Below are positions 36,028-45,883 of a DNA stretch of 64,000 nucleotides, piece by piece. The DNA is from Drechslerella dactyloides (Eukaryota > Ascomycota > Orbiliomycetes > Orbiliales > Orbiliaceae). The stretch covers positions 3,348,001 through 3,412,000 of the forward strand of contig JAGTWJ010000019.1 of assembly GCA_020064725.1 (NCBI GenBank), in the 5' to 3' direction. Below the pieces are notes generated by a model. It searched no databases, was not told the DNA's origin, and worked only from the letters and a program-made list of their open reading frames with translations. Position numbers and translations under genes: made by a program. How positions within the stretch are numbered: the stretch's first letter is position 1; each line of letters starts with the position of its first letter.

Positions 36028-36997
36028 TTCGATCGATCTGAAGTCAGGCTGTACAGCATATAGAATCGGGTTAGATCACGATCGTAGATACCAATGCTCG
36101 GACGCAAGACTCCACTTTCAAACACGTTTTGCGTGTGCTATTAGAGATCTTAGCTCTGCGATCTACGTGGCCATGCCCATGGCGCCGGCAATCGCACTTC
36201 TACAATTGGTCAAATTGGGCCGACATCTGCTTTGTAATATCGCAGAATCGTCACCACTCTGATTGGGTGTCTCCCAACGTCCATGATGTCAGTGCGTATT
36301 TATAAGCAGTGAGTCAGGATGCAATGCGCGTGGAATGTTGCATGTTGGAGTAGACTACTTGCAGTAGCTTGTGCAATTGCAAAAGGGGAGAGCTCGATCG
36401 GGAGTAGAATTCGCCCTTGGCCTCGCACATCGGATAGCATTTCCACGATCGACGGGGCTCGCTTGCCGGCAGCTCCGGGATCGCACGTTGTCGGCAACCA
36501 AGCTTCCCTGCCAGATCGGACACGATCCAGCGGGCTAATGTTAAACAGGGGCCTGCGTGTTGACGTCGTTGAGTTTGCGGAAACGGCCATCGGCAACTGT
36601 TGTCCTAAGCTTCGTGCATCCGGTTTACAGGTGCTAAGCTGCTAGCGGCTTGGTGGGCTCGATTGGAGATGCACGCGCGAGATCTGGATCGATGCGCAGA
36701 TTCTCGGTATCGCGCTACGATCGGGCCACAGCAAACGTATCGATACGATCACGTACCAGAGAACGTGATGCTGCGCCATATATATTTTTGGCAATTGACG
36801 CATATAAACGCTCCGTGTACCCGTTTGGCCACACGGGCGGGGTTATAGTGCTCAATTGCCGACATTCTCTTGGGGCCGCCACGTTCCGTACGCGTATATA
36901 CAGTCTCCGCGAAATATCGATACCATCTCAAGGGACGCTCACCTCTTCAACTTTGAGACGCGTCAGATACATCGCAGCTACACAAACTTTGCTGACC
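36028..36997. promoter_or_regulatory. carB promoter region with TATA box and GATC/CGAT cluster
   Basis: About 970 bp between carRA and carB. TATATA at 36895-36900 is 98 bp before the carB ATG; a second TATA-like run (CATATATAT) lies near 36777. At 36687-36750 there are repeated GATCGAT, CGATCG, ATCGAT and CGATC elements, palindromic and closely spaced. They resemble the GATC/CGAT-type elements bound by GATA-family and White-Collar-type photoreceptor factors. Light control is plausible because fungal carotenoid genes are commonly photoinduced, but here it is inference. Confidence 0.45.
36895..36900 (+). promoter_or_regulatory. TATA box of carB
   Basis: TATATA 98 bp upstream of the carB start codon; spacing is close to that in carRA and the MFS gene. 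Confidence 0.5.
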
Positions 36998-39259
36998 ATG
37001 TCGGGCAAAAGGCCGTCGGTGGTCGTTGTCGGTAAGCGAAATACAACAGCCAACACGCCCAACATCATGTTCTCGTTCGAACGCATCACCTCCAATCTCG
37101 TCTTTGATCTCGTGATTTCGAGCCCCGTGTATAAAAATCGAAACTGTCATGCCTAACCAAACTGGATTGTAGGTGCTGGGGTCGGTGGATGCGCGGCTGC
37201 TGCTCGTCTGGCGAAGGCCGGACTTGAGGTTACGGTGGTCGAGAAGAACAGCTTCACGGGCGGAAGGTAACACGGCATTCTCCCATACACGCAAGCTTCT
37301 GGAGTACTAGTCTAACGAACGCTGATGACGTACTAGATGTTCGATAATCCGAGATGGCGAGCATGTAAGCTGCGAGTCGATCGATATTTTAACCCATGCC
37401 AAGAACCGCCTGCTAATACACATGCATGCAGCGCTTCGACCAGGGCCCCTCCCTCATGCTCCTGCCGAACCTCTTCCACGAGACCTTCGCAGATTTGGAC
37501 ACTTCAATAGCGGCAGAGGGTGTTCACCTGCTCAAATGCGATCCTAACTACCAAGTCTTTTTCCACGACGGGGAGAATATAACGCTCTCCAGCGACCTGG
37601 CGCACATGAAGCCGGAGATTGAGAAGTGGGAGGGGCCAGCGGGGTTTGGGCGATACCTCTCCTTTCTCAGCGAGGGACACAAACATTACGAATTCAGCGT
37701 TCAAAAGGCCTTGAAGAGGAACTTTCCCTCGGTATTCAGCATGTTGCGGTTGGATCTGCTGACGGACCTCTGGTCGATGTTTATTATTCCCTCGCTGGTA
37801 AGATTATCCTCGCAGTACCTCCAGTCCTTAGCTATCGTCGAAGGGCTACAGACGGTGCACATTCTTCCAGAGTTGAGGCTGACATGTTATGATACGGATA
37901 GTATACCCGGGCATCGAAATACTTCCGGACAGATAGGCTCAGGCGATGCTTCACCTTCGGCTCAATGTACATGGGCATGAGTCCGTACGACTCCCCGGGG
38001 CTCTACTCCCTACTGCAGTTTACCGAACTCGCCGAGGGGATCTGGTACCCGCAGGGCGGATTCCATCGGATCGTTGAGGCAATCGTCAGCATTGGGACGA
38101 AACTGGGGGTGAAATACCGCCTCAGCTCTCCCGTAGGGTCCGTCCTTCTCTCCGAAGACGGGACACGAGCTACCGGCGTGGTGCTGGAGTCAGGGGATGA
38201 GCTGCGTGCTGATATTGTTCTCATCAATGCGGATCTGGTGTACGCTTACAACAACCTCCTGCCGGAGACAGCTTACTCGAAAAGCCTGACGAAGAAGCCG
38301 GCATCGTGCTCCAGCATCTCCTTCTACTGGTCCATGGATCGGGTGATTGACGAGTTGAGCGCGCATAACATCTTTATGGCAGAAGAGTTCAAGGAGAGCT
38401 TTAATGATATTTTCAAGAAATTGGAGATGCCGGAGGAACCTAGTTTTTACGTCAATGTGCCATCGAGGATCGACCCCAGCGCCGCGCCAGAGGGGAAGGA
38501 CTCGATCGTTGTCCTCGTGCCTATGGGCCATTTAAAGGATGATGAAAACGGGCAGGGAACGAAGAGTGATGAGCATTGGAATTTTCTGGTCAACAGGGTT
38601 CGGGATTTCGTGATCACGACAATCGAGCAACGGACTGGCGTGTTGGGGTTGCGAGACGCCATCGCCGCAGAGCGGATAAACACCCCGCTGACATGTAAGA
38701 ATGCCCTTCCCGCATTGGAATTCTTCTATGCCTTGGAATAATAGTTGACTTACGGATCGTTCGCGGTGATAGGGAAAGATCGCTTCAACTTGGATAGGGG
38801 TGGTATCCTCGGACTGACAATCGGTTTCTGGTAAGACATTCCCCGATATAATATCATACTTGACTCGAAAACAACGGACGTTGCATCTGACAAGATATAT
38901 CTGCCAGGAACGCGTTGGCTTTTCGTCCAAAGACGAGACATTCTAGGATCCCAAATATCTATTTCGTCGGGGCGAGCACCCATCCGGGGACGGGTGTCCC
39001 TATTTGTCTGGCCGGCGCAAAGATCACAACAGAGCAGATGCTGGAGGATCTCAAGATGGAAAAGCCGTGGCCAAAGACACCTCCACTGAATCAATGCGCC
39101 AAGCAGACTGGTTCGCCGCTGGATGTTGTACGCGATAATACTTCCGGAAGAGAAGGTTGGCAGCAGTTTCTCCTCTATCTGTTAATATTCCTCGGCGTGC
39201 CTTACCTCTTTAATCTTGCGCTGCGTGAAGTCTCGGGGCGTCGGTGTAACTCTTTGTAG
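36998..39259 (+). CDS. carB: Phytoene desaturase (carotenoid dehydrogenase)
   Basis: Seven exons, 36998-37031, 37173-37266, 37337-37364 (28 nt), 37432-37797, 37902-38694, 38773-38830 and 38908-39259, encode 574 residues in perfect phase. The N-terminal dinucleotide-binding motif is VVVVGAGVGGCAAAARLAKAG, here split by an intron, with the acid residue in VTVVEKN. FTGGRCS, FDQGPSL, MYMGMSPYDSPG, ELAEGIWYPQGGF and YFVGASTHPGTGVP are diagnostic of CrtI-type desaturases (al-1/carB). The enzyme introduces successive double bases-saturating steps, that is double bonds, into phytoene with FAD. A hydrophobic C-terminal segment (FLLYLLIFLGVPYLFNLAL) anchors it to membranes. It follows carRA, which makes its substrate. 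One oddity is GLTIGFWNALAFRP where most homologues have a His-containing GLxHxFFNVL-type sequence; the length is conserved, and the unusual residues span the exon 6/7 junction. Confidence 0.96.
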
Positions 39260-39908
39260 ATAAAATATGCCAGTCCTCGTGCAGCCGCGCAATTGAGTGC
39301 GTATGAATCTGTACAAAATGTCGAATTCTCCGCACAGTCGTCCAGTAAAGTCAGGCGGCACACGTAGACGCTTACGCAAAATGACTAAGCGGGGTGCATG
39401 GTCAAACGGCGCCAGGGTACGATTCCACTAAATTTTTCCCCGTTATGGAATACCGCCCCTTGGTTCACATTTAGTCACCGAGACTGCAGTCGAGAGTCAA
39501 CGTCCGGCCCAGCTGAACGGCCGCGATGGAGGTGAGTAATGTATCACAATTCGGTGACTATATAGCAGATGCGATTCTGACCGAGATTCCCCACAGCGCA
39601 CGACGTTTAACGAGCATGCAGCGGGAGACCGTCCGAGCGGAAGCTGCAAATGCACATACCGAACCGACTTGATTGGTTCCTTAGCTTATTCACGCACGCT
39701 ATACGGGTCAAACGACAGACCCACATGCAGCTGTCATACTACATCAACGGCACGGCACTCTTTAGATCTAATTACGGAATGAATGTCTGAGAAAAAAATA
39801 TAAATCTTCGCTAGAGAAGCACCATGATTTCTTGCACCATGCCTCTGAACAGCGGCGGACGACTGAGATATCCGCAGGTTGGACCGACCTGCCAACCGTA
39901 CCTGCGAA
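39260..39908. promoter_or_regulatory. Promoter region of the MFS gene
   Basis: About 650 bp between carB and the transporter gene. TATAAA at 39799-39804 lies 110 bp before the MFS start, a spacing close to those of carRA and carB. It also holds the carB 3' end. No coding feature is supported. Confidence 0.45.
39799..39804 (+). promoter_or_regulatory. TATA box of the MFS transporter gene
   Basis: TATAAA just after an A-run, 110 bp upstream of the transporter's start codon. Confidence 0.45.
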
Positions 39909-41679
39909 ATGGACCGGCAAGATGAGCACACCCCGCTTCTTCCCGCGGGTCACGGTACCGGACTGTCGACGAGCAACAGCGAATACGACCCGCCGCTAGT
40001 CTGCGCCGACACCGAAGCCGGGCCCACGCAGACGACTCGCAGAGCGCTCCCACTTATCATCCTAGCTTGCACGACCTTGTTCGTCTTCAACGTTGGGGAC
40101 CAGTTCCTCCGGTCGCCGCAGGTGCGGATTTATGAAGATATCATCTGCCGGAGATACTATGAGAGCCACGGCGGGTCGCAGCTGTACCCGGCTGGCCAGC
40201 AGATACCTGAGGAGAAATGCAAGATCGCGCCGGTGGAGAGCGAGCTCGCTTTGATAAGGGGTTTTGAGCCCCTGTTCGATGCCATACCCAGTATGTTGTC
40301 CTTCTATCTGTGCGTATTTGTGATACAATCCCAGGAGTGGAGCATCGATTGCTAATGTAGAATGTGCTCGTTCAGGCCTGCTCGCTGCGATACCCATGGG
40401 CATGCTTGCGGATAACCCTAAGATCGGGAGGAAGCCGATAATACTCGCTGCATTGATTGGGAGTCTGGCTCAGATGGCCTGGGTGACTGCCGTCACCTGG
40501 TTCTCCGATGCGCTGCCTCTGCGGTGGGTGTGGGCGGGGTCCGTTTTCCTCGTCACAGGCGGGAGCGAGGTTACCAATGCCATATTGTACACGATGATCA
40601 TTGACATCACGCCATCGACTGAACTGTACGTCTCTCGGATATACCTATCGAGGAAATACGTTAGCTAATGATAATGTTGCACGGCTAGGGCCTCGACGTT
40701 CTTCACAATGCAGCTGGTGGGCTCATGGATGCCAGTCCTCGTCGCCCCGCCGATTGTGTCCGCCCTCATGTTGAACGCGGGCAACTGGCTCCCTTTCTCC
40801 ATCGGCCTCTTCCTCAGCCTTTGCGGCTTCACGCTCCTGTGCTTCGCTCCCGAGACGATAAAGGCCCACCACGTCCGGCCTGCCAAGATTTCAGAATCGC
40901 AGACAGCGACAGCGAATTCAGAAACTAGCAGCATCGCCTCGGACGTCGCCGGTCCGACGATCCAGAGGCTGATAGCCCGCATCACGGACCACACCCACCA
41001 GTTCATCGAGTCGTCCAGCTTTGTCTTCAACAGCCCGCACCTCATCATCCTCATCTGCTCGCTGATGATGAGTACCGTCTCCGCTCTGCGCGCGATGGAA
41101 ATGGTCGTGTACTACGCTTCCGCACGGTACAGCATCGCCATCGCGAAGAGCAACCTGCTGAACACCGTCAATGCCATCGTCAGCATCAGCATTCTCTCAT
41201 CATTGCCGTTCGCATCCGCGTTCCTGACAAAGAAACTCGGTCTGTCGTCTCAGCGGAAAGACCTGCTTGTCGCACGGGTCTCCGTGATAATGTTCGCGAT
41301 TGGGTGGTCCGGCGTGGGGTTGGCGCCGACGCTGCCGTTCGCTATCGCAGCGCTGGTGGTGGGGACGCTGGGGTCCGGGTTTTCCGGCAGCGTGCGGAGT
41401 CTGTCGGCGAGCTATGTGGAGCCGCATCATCAGGCGCGGCTGGCGTCGTTCGTTGCGCTTATGAGCGCGGTCGGGAATTTCGTGGGCTCTCCGCTGCTCG
41501 CGGGGTTGTATAGATTTGGATTGTCGATGGGTGATCCGGCGTGGTACGGTTTGCCGTTCATGGGGCTTGGGACCATGTTTGCCGTGGTAGCGGGGGCGCT
41601 GTGGCTGGTTGTGCGGCTGCCGGAGGACGGCGAGCCAGTGATCGTTGATGAGGACCGCCCCGGTGGCGGTGTGGAATGA
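39909..41679 (+). CDS. Major facilitator superfamily transporter
   Basis: Three exons, 39909-40290, 40376-40625 and 40689-41679, encode 540 residues. Residues 1-55 form a polar N-terminus with an acidic/dileucine-like element (DEHTPLLP). Multiple hydrophobic segments follow: PLIILACTTLFVFNVGD, then LLAAIPMGML, IILAALIGSLAQMAWV and more in both halves, separated by a hydrophilic central loop (about residues 290-330). The loop between helices 2 and 3 reads LADNPKIGRKP, matching the MFS motif with its conserved Gly-Arg-Lys. This is the proton-coupled, drug/metabolite-type group common beside fungal metabolite genes; the substrate cannot be told from sequence. It is head to tail with carRA and carB and has a TATA box at similar spacing, so a link to pigment or precursor transport is possible but unproven. 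The first-exon start is the first ATG; the frame extends upstream only without an ATG. Confidence 0.9.
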
Positions 41680-42553
41680 GGTCGTAATATAAATTATATA
41701 CCTACCTGGGTGGTTATCTGTATATATACTCACGCGTGCATGTCGAGGGAATTCGAAAGAGATGGAAGGCGTACGGGCGATTCAGAAATATGGGTTTGAG
41801 GTAAATTTAGATTAATAAAGCGGGCCGCAGATGCAATTTTATCGAATAGCCATAGATCATCGTATAAATTTATAAATCGATCAATCGAGCAATCAAATGG
41901 TTACACGAGCATCCTTTGTTTGCGTCCACATGCAAGTAAGCGCCTGCGCTTTGCTATATCCACCCTGGCATCGAGGCGAATATCCACCTACAGCACGGTG
42001 ACCGCTAGCCAAATATTGCAAAGGAGGACTATAGCAATTACTTGGTGATGATAATGATACGTACAAATGTATGCATGAATGCCAAACGTGCTGCTAGCTG
42101 CTCAAGATCGAAAGATTCTATTACACCATCGATGTATCGTGTGATATGCCCGTCTCGATGATGTCCGTCACATCGTCATATGAATTATTCCCTCCATCGA
42201 AAGGATGGACCAAATTACTTGCTGAAATGAACAGATCTTGCGAGGGAGAGAAGAGAAAGCAATGCTCATCAAATGCTCGCCGAAATCGCAAACCGGGCTT
42301 CAAGCCTGTGTATCGAAACCAAAAAGAAAAAGAAAAAAAGAGGACAGTCGCTAACAAGCTAATAATCATCGCAGAAATCCAACGTTATGTCAAGGTGACT
42401 TTTTTTCCAAACCATATCTTCAAACAAGCGTGTAGACCATAAACAACCAACGTCAAGCAAAAACAACCGCTATGTAAAGATTGGGAAGAGAGAATCGTCT
42501 TGTACAAAATAAACAATGAAGAACGGAAGACTTGGTGCTGTATTAACGTATTA
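41680..42553. terminator. Convergent intergenic region (3' ends)
   Basis: About 870 bp between the stop codons of the MFS gene (+) and the large zinc-ribbon-like gene (-). It is A+T-rich with several AATAAA-like signals (for example near 41813 and 42508 on the plus strand) and should contain both 3' untranslated regions. No coding feature is supported. Confidence 0.4.
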
Positions 42554-45500
42554 TTAATCCTTCCGATTCAGTTTCTCGATCAGATTGCAGATGGACGTAT
42601 ATGCAGAACAGCAATCGAGCACGTTGATCGGATGGACACAGTAAGGGCACCGGAACGAAGTGTTCCCCTGCGCCATCTTCCTGTACACGTCACTCGGCGG
42701 GTCGTGCAGCCGGTTGCAACCGCAGCACACGACGAGGACTCTTGTCAACGTCTTGGTCACGTCAAGTGAGATCAGAGAGCTGTTTGACGAGCGGTGGTCC
42801 AGGCAGAGGCCGAGGCCTTCCTTCCGGTGCGAAGATGAGCACGAGGGTGGCGGGGACGGCTCTGCGTTGATGGGAAGACGGCCGGGCACGGGCGTGATGG
42901 CGGGGCTGCCATGAGATGAAGGTGAAGCGAAGGCGGGCGACAGCTGAGGGCTTGGAGATGCCGGTAGCTCAATCTGGGGCAGCGGGATGGGGAGCGAGGT
43001 GTTGGAGAGATTGGAGTGCGAGCTGCGAGTTACGCCCCAGTCCTCCCGTTCGTGTGGTGGGGTCATCTCGCCGAGTTGCTGGCGGACCTCTGCCGAAGAG
43101 GGCCTGATGCTGCGGTCGTGTTTCTTCTCACCGATATTCAAGGGCAGTGGCACTATTGGAATATCTTCTGTCCGGACGAGATTCAGGCCAGCTCCAACGA
43201 CGGGGTCCAGTCGGTCGACGGACGTTGTCGAGGCGCTCCTCAGGCTGGATGTATCTGCGCCAGGAACCCTCAGGTCCGGGGAAGCGGTTATGGACGTGTT
43301 TCGACGGTGAAACCTCGGCGATCGTGGGCTCATATTCAACGTCGGGTCGTTCTGCGCCTCCATGAGCTTCCGCTCGACTTCCAACCGTTGCCGTTCAGCG
43401 CGTTCCTGGACTTTCTGGCCGTCAGCGGAGAGGTCAAGCTTTGGTGTCTTCCTCGGCACCGTGTCCTTTTTTGGTCCTGTTTCCCGCTGCGGTGAGGAGT
43501 TCAAAGGCGTCGAGATTGCGCTGCGTGACCGGGATTCGGATCGTGCCTTGCCACCTTCCGTCTTTTTCCCGCGGAACAGTTGCGACAACCAGTCAGTGGG
43601 CTCGTTGGTCGTTTCGGCCGGCGGCGTAACATTACTTGGGTCAGTTCTGTATAGATCTTTGAGGATCTCAGACATGGACGGAGCCCGCCGTCGAGCCGGC
43701 GCGCTCTCGATCGCATTCGCATTAGCATCGGCTTTGGCTTTACCAGCCTTGCGCGATTCCGAAGCTGTCCCCGGTCTCTCTTCATCGGACTCTATCGCTG
43801 TATCAGACCGTATGGGCGGCGGTGTCGACAGGCCGCGTACGGAGAACAGTGCGTCGGGCAGAGGAGGCACCGGCGGCACAGGAGGTACCGAATTGTGCGG
43901 CTCCGAGCTGGAGCTCGAGGAGCTTTCCCCGACGTACGGCTTGTAGCTGACTGGCGGATACGACTTTTGGGTTCTGAGTGGTGCTGGTTTTGAGGATTTG
44001 TCCTGGGTGTATTTTGAAATGTCAAAGTGCTTCGCGGAGGGCGTTTCCATATCCATAGATCTTCGTGCGGAGATGGAGTTCCGCCGTGAGCCATCCACGC
44101 TCTGTGGCTCCTCGCTGCGTTTGGCGGTCGACCTCCCTCGCTCTGGCTGGACCTCTGCCTCTACCGTGGGCTGGATCGGACTCACGGGCTCGCTAGCTGT
44201 AGGAGTGGCATTGTGCTTGAAGTCCGTTGCCAACGTTACTTGCGCGGGAGGAAGACTCTGTCGTCGTTGATTCAACGCCTCTTCTATCTCGGGAACTTCT
44301 TCTGTAACATCCATCGGCTTGCGTAGGATTGATTTTGGAGGAATCTGCAGCCTCCCCGCCTGAGGATCGGGGGACGGGTTGCTCCTAGGCCGCATCTCAT
44401 AGCTCAACCTGGACGGTGTCAACTGTGGTTTCCCATTGGCCTTGGCCGCCGAAGAGGATTCGGCAGGCGACTGGAGAATCCGATTGTTGATGGCTTCTCG
44501 AGTCGCCTGAGCGATCGCATTGTACTCTTTCGCCTCCTGCGTCGTCAGACGGGTCTCCGAAGTAGATTTCCGGCCTTCTCCTGAGGGTCGAGCGAAAGGC
44601 CGAGCTGGCGGTGTGAAATCAAGATGCACAAATGGAACGGCCGCCGGTTCCTGACTAGTCGGTTGCGTAATAGGCATGGTGCTGGTAGCATGTGATTTAG
44701 CTGCATATTTTGGCTGGTAGGGCTGCAGGGTGGATGGCTTGTCGGCTGGCTTCTGGCTGCTAGACGAGTTGAGCGAAGTGCTCGAGTTCCCACGTGAGTC
44801 TGGAGGTGTCACGAGCGATGACTGCTGAACTGGGACATTCGTGCAGATTACCGGTGTTGTTGGCGCTGCTGGCAGAGGTTTCTGGACTGTAAGTAGAGGC
44901 GAAGACGGCGTCGACTCGACGGGTGATTCAAGGGCGTTCTGGTGGGCATATCGAGGCCGATGGAAGCCAATTGGGGATGGATTGTGGCTTGAGAATTGTG
45001 AATTGATCGCGGAAACCACAGGGGACGAAGGCGAGGTTGTGAAGGCCTGGCCTAGAGAATTGGGATCGTAAAAGTCCACGAGGCTTCCCAGAGACGGTGG
45101 AACGGACGACATTGAAGTCATAGCGCCATTCATTGTCCCGAAGCTCGAATGAGACACCTGAGAGAAGTTTGGGTGCCGGTTCAGCGCCTCCCATTTTGTC
45201 GACGTTGGTGTCGCGCATGAGCTGCCTCCGGACGACGGTGGTGGAGCAGGATACGCTTGGATTCGAGAGAACGAGGAATGATGTTGCTGCTGTTGGGCCG
45301 TCAATGTCGGCGGCGGCGGGACCGATCTATTCTCGACAGCCAATTGAGCAGGCCTTGGATCAAGGCTCTTTCTCTTCTCTGGGTCTTTGCTCTTGTTCCT
45401 CTTCTGCAGCTTGCCCTTGACCGCAGGCTGCCAGCTACTTCTTCGCCTGTGCTCCGGCTTCTCCGTCGTCGTCGTCGTCGTCGTTGTTGTTGTAGTAGGC

Positions 45501-45883
45501 ATTGCAATCGATTGCGAACGCTCTCGCTCCGTTTCAGGGCCCGGCGTGGTGGTCGTCAACAGGCCAAGGGAACGCAATCTGCGTCTCTCCTCCTGACGCT
45601 CGAGCTGATATTTCTGGCCGCCGACAAAACCGGGTTCGCTGTGAAGGTACACGTCGCTTCTGTGCCAAGACGGCCTGGTTACTTGTTCGAAGTGGGTCTG
45701 GTCGCGATCGGTGTAGTTATCCGAGGGGAGAGGGATGGATTGGACGGATACGAGGAGGTCTGAGGTATCGATATGTAGTGTTTCTGGGAGGACGGGCGAT
45801 TTCATAGACACGGGGGGATAGGACTTGTGGTCCTTGCCCTTCCCGATTGTTAAAGGTTTACTCAAGCTGGCAAAGGAAGGCAT
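42554..45883 (-). CDS. Large Ser/Pro/Thr-rich protein with C-terminal Cys-pair module
   Basis: One uninterrupted frame of 1,109 residues starting at an ATG. Most of the protein is low complexity and probably disordered, rich in Ser, Pro and charged residues, with many potential phosphorylation sites (SPSP, RRSS, RRNS types). It includes an 11-threonine run near residue 130 and polyproline near 193. The C-terminal 60 residues are different: VVCCGCNRLHDPPSDVYRKM, then FRCPYC about 23 residues after the first Cys pair. This looks like a four-cysteine zinc-ribbon or treble-clef module, and a helical end (SICNLIEKLNRKD) follows. I know of similar uncharacterised fungal proteins but no named function; a regulatory or scaffold protein is the likeliest reading. 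Absence of introns across 3.3 kb contrasts with its neighbours. Confidence 0.85.
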   Translation of the reverse strand: MPSFASLSKPLTIGKGKDHKSYPPVSMKSPVLPETLHIDTSDLLVSVQSIPLPSDNYTDRDQTHFEQVTRPSWHRSDVYLHSEPGFVGGQKYQLERQEERRRLRSLGLLTTTTPGPETERERSQSIAMPTTTTTTTTTTTEKPEHRRRSSWQPAVKGKLQKRNKSKDPEKRKSLDPRPAQLAVENRSVPPPPTLTAQQQQHHSSFSRIQAYPAPPPSSGGSSCATPTSTKWEALNRHPNFSQVSHSSFGTMNGAMTSMSSVPPSLGSLVDFYDPNSLGQAFTTSPSSPVVSAINSQFSSHNPSPIGFHRPRYAHQNALESPVESTPSSPLLTVQKPLPAAPTTPVICTNVPVQQSSLVTPPDSRGNSSTSLNSSSSQKPADKPSTLQPYQPKYAAKSHATSTMPITQPTSQEPAAVPFVHLDFTPPARPFARPSGEGRKSTSETRLTTQEAKEYNAIAQATREAINNRILQSPAESSSAAKANGKPQLTPSRLSYEMRPRSNPSPDPQAGRLQIPPKSILRKPMDVTEEVPEIEEALNQRRQSLPPAQVTLATDFKHNATPTASEPVSPIQPTVEAEVQPERGRSTAKRSEEPQSVDGSRRNSISARRSMDMETPSAKHFDISKYTQDKSSKPAPLRTQKSYPPVSYKPYVGESSSSSSSEPHNSVPPVPPVPPLPDALFSVRGLSTPPPIRSDTAIESDEERPGTASESRKAGKAKADANANAIESAPARRRAPSMSEILKDLYRTDPSNVTPPAETTNEPTDWLSQLFRGKKTEGGKARSESRSRSAISTPLNSSPQRETGPKKDTVPRKTPKLDLSADGQKVQERAERQRLEVERKLMEAQNDPTLNMSPRSPRFHRRNTSITASPDLRVPGADTSSLRSASTTSVDRLDPVVGAGLNLVRTEDIPIVPLPLNIGEKKHDRSIRPSSAEVRQQLGEMTPPHEREDWGVTRSSHSNLSNTSLPIPLPQIELPASPSPQLSPAFASPSSHGSPAITPVPGRLPINAEPSPPPSCSSSHRKEGLGLCLDHRSSNSSLISLDVTKTLTRVLVVCCGCNRLHDPPSDVYRKMAQGNTSFRCPYCVHPINVLDCCSAYTSICNLIEKLNRKD
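45464..45496. repeat. Trinucleotide repeat encoding poly-Thr
   Basis: Thirty-three bases of GTC/GTT/GTA triplets on the plus strand, encoding eleven consecutive threonines in the minus-strand 1,109-residue protein. A site likely to vary in length between isolates. Confidence 0.85.

Noticed and set aside
40291..40375. MFS first exon read through to a stop as a separate short protein
   Set aside because: The GTATGT donor and TTCAG acceptor restore the conserved LLAAIPMGML segment in phase, so the read-through is intronic.
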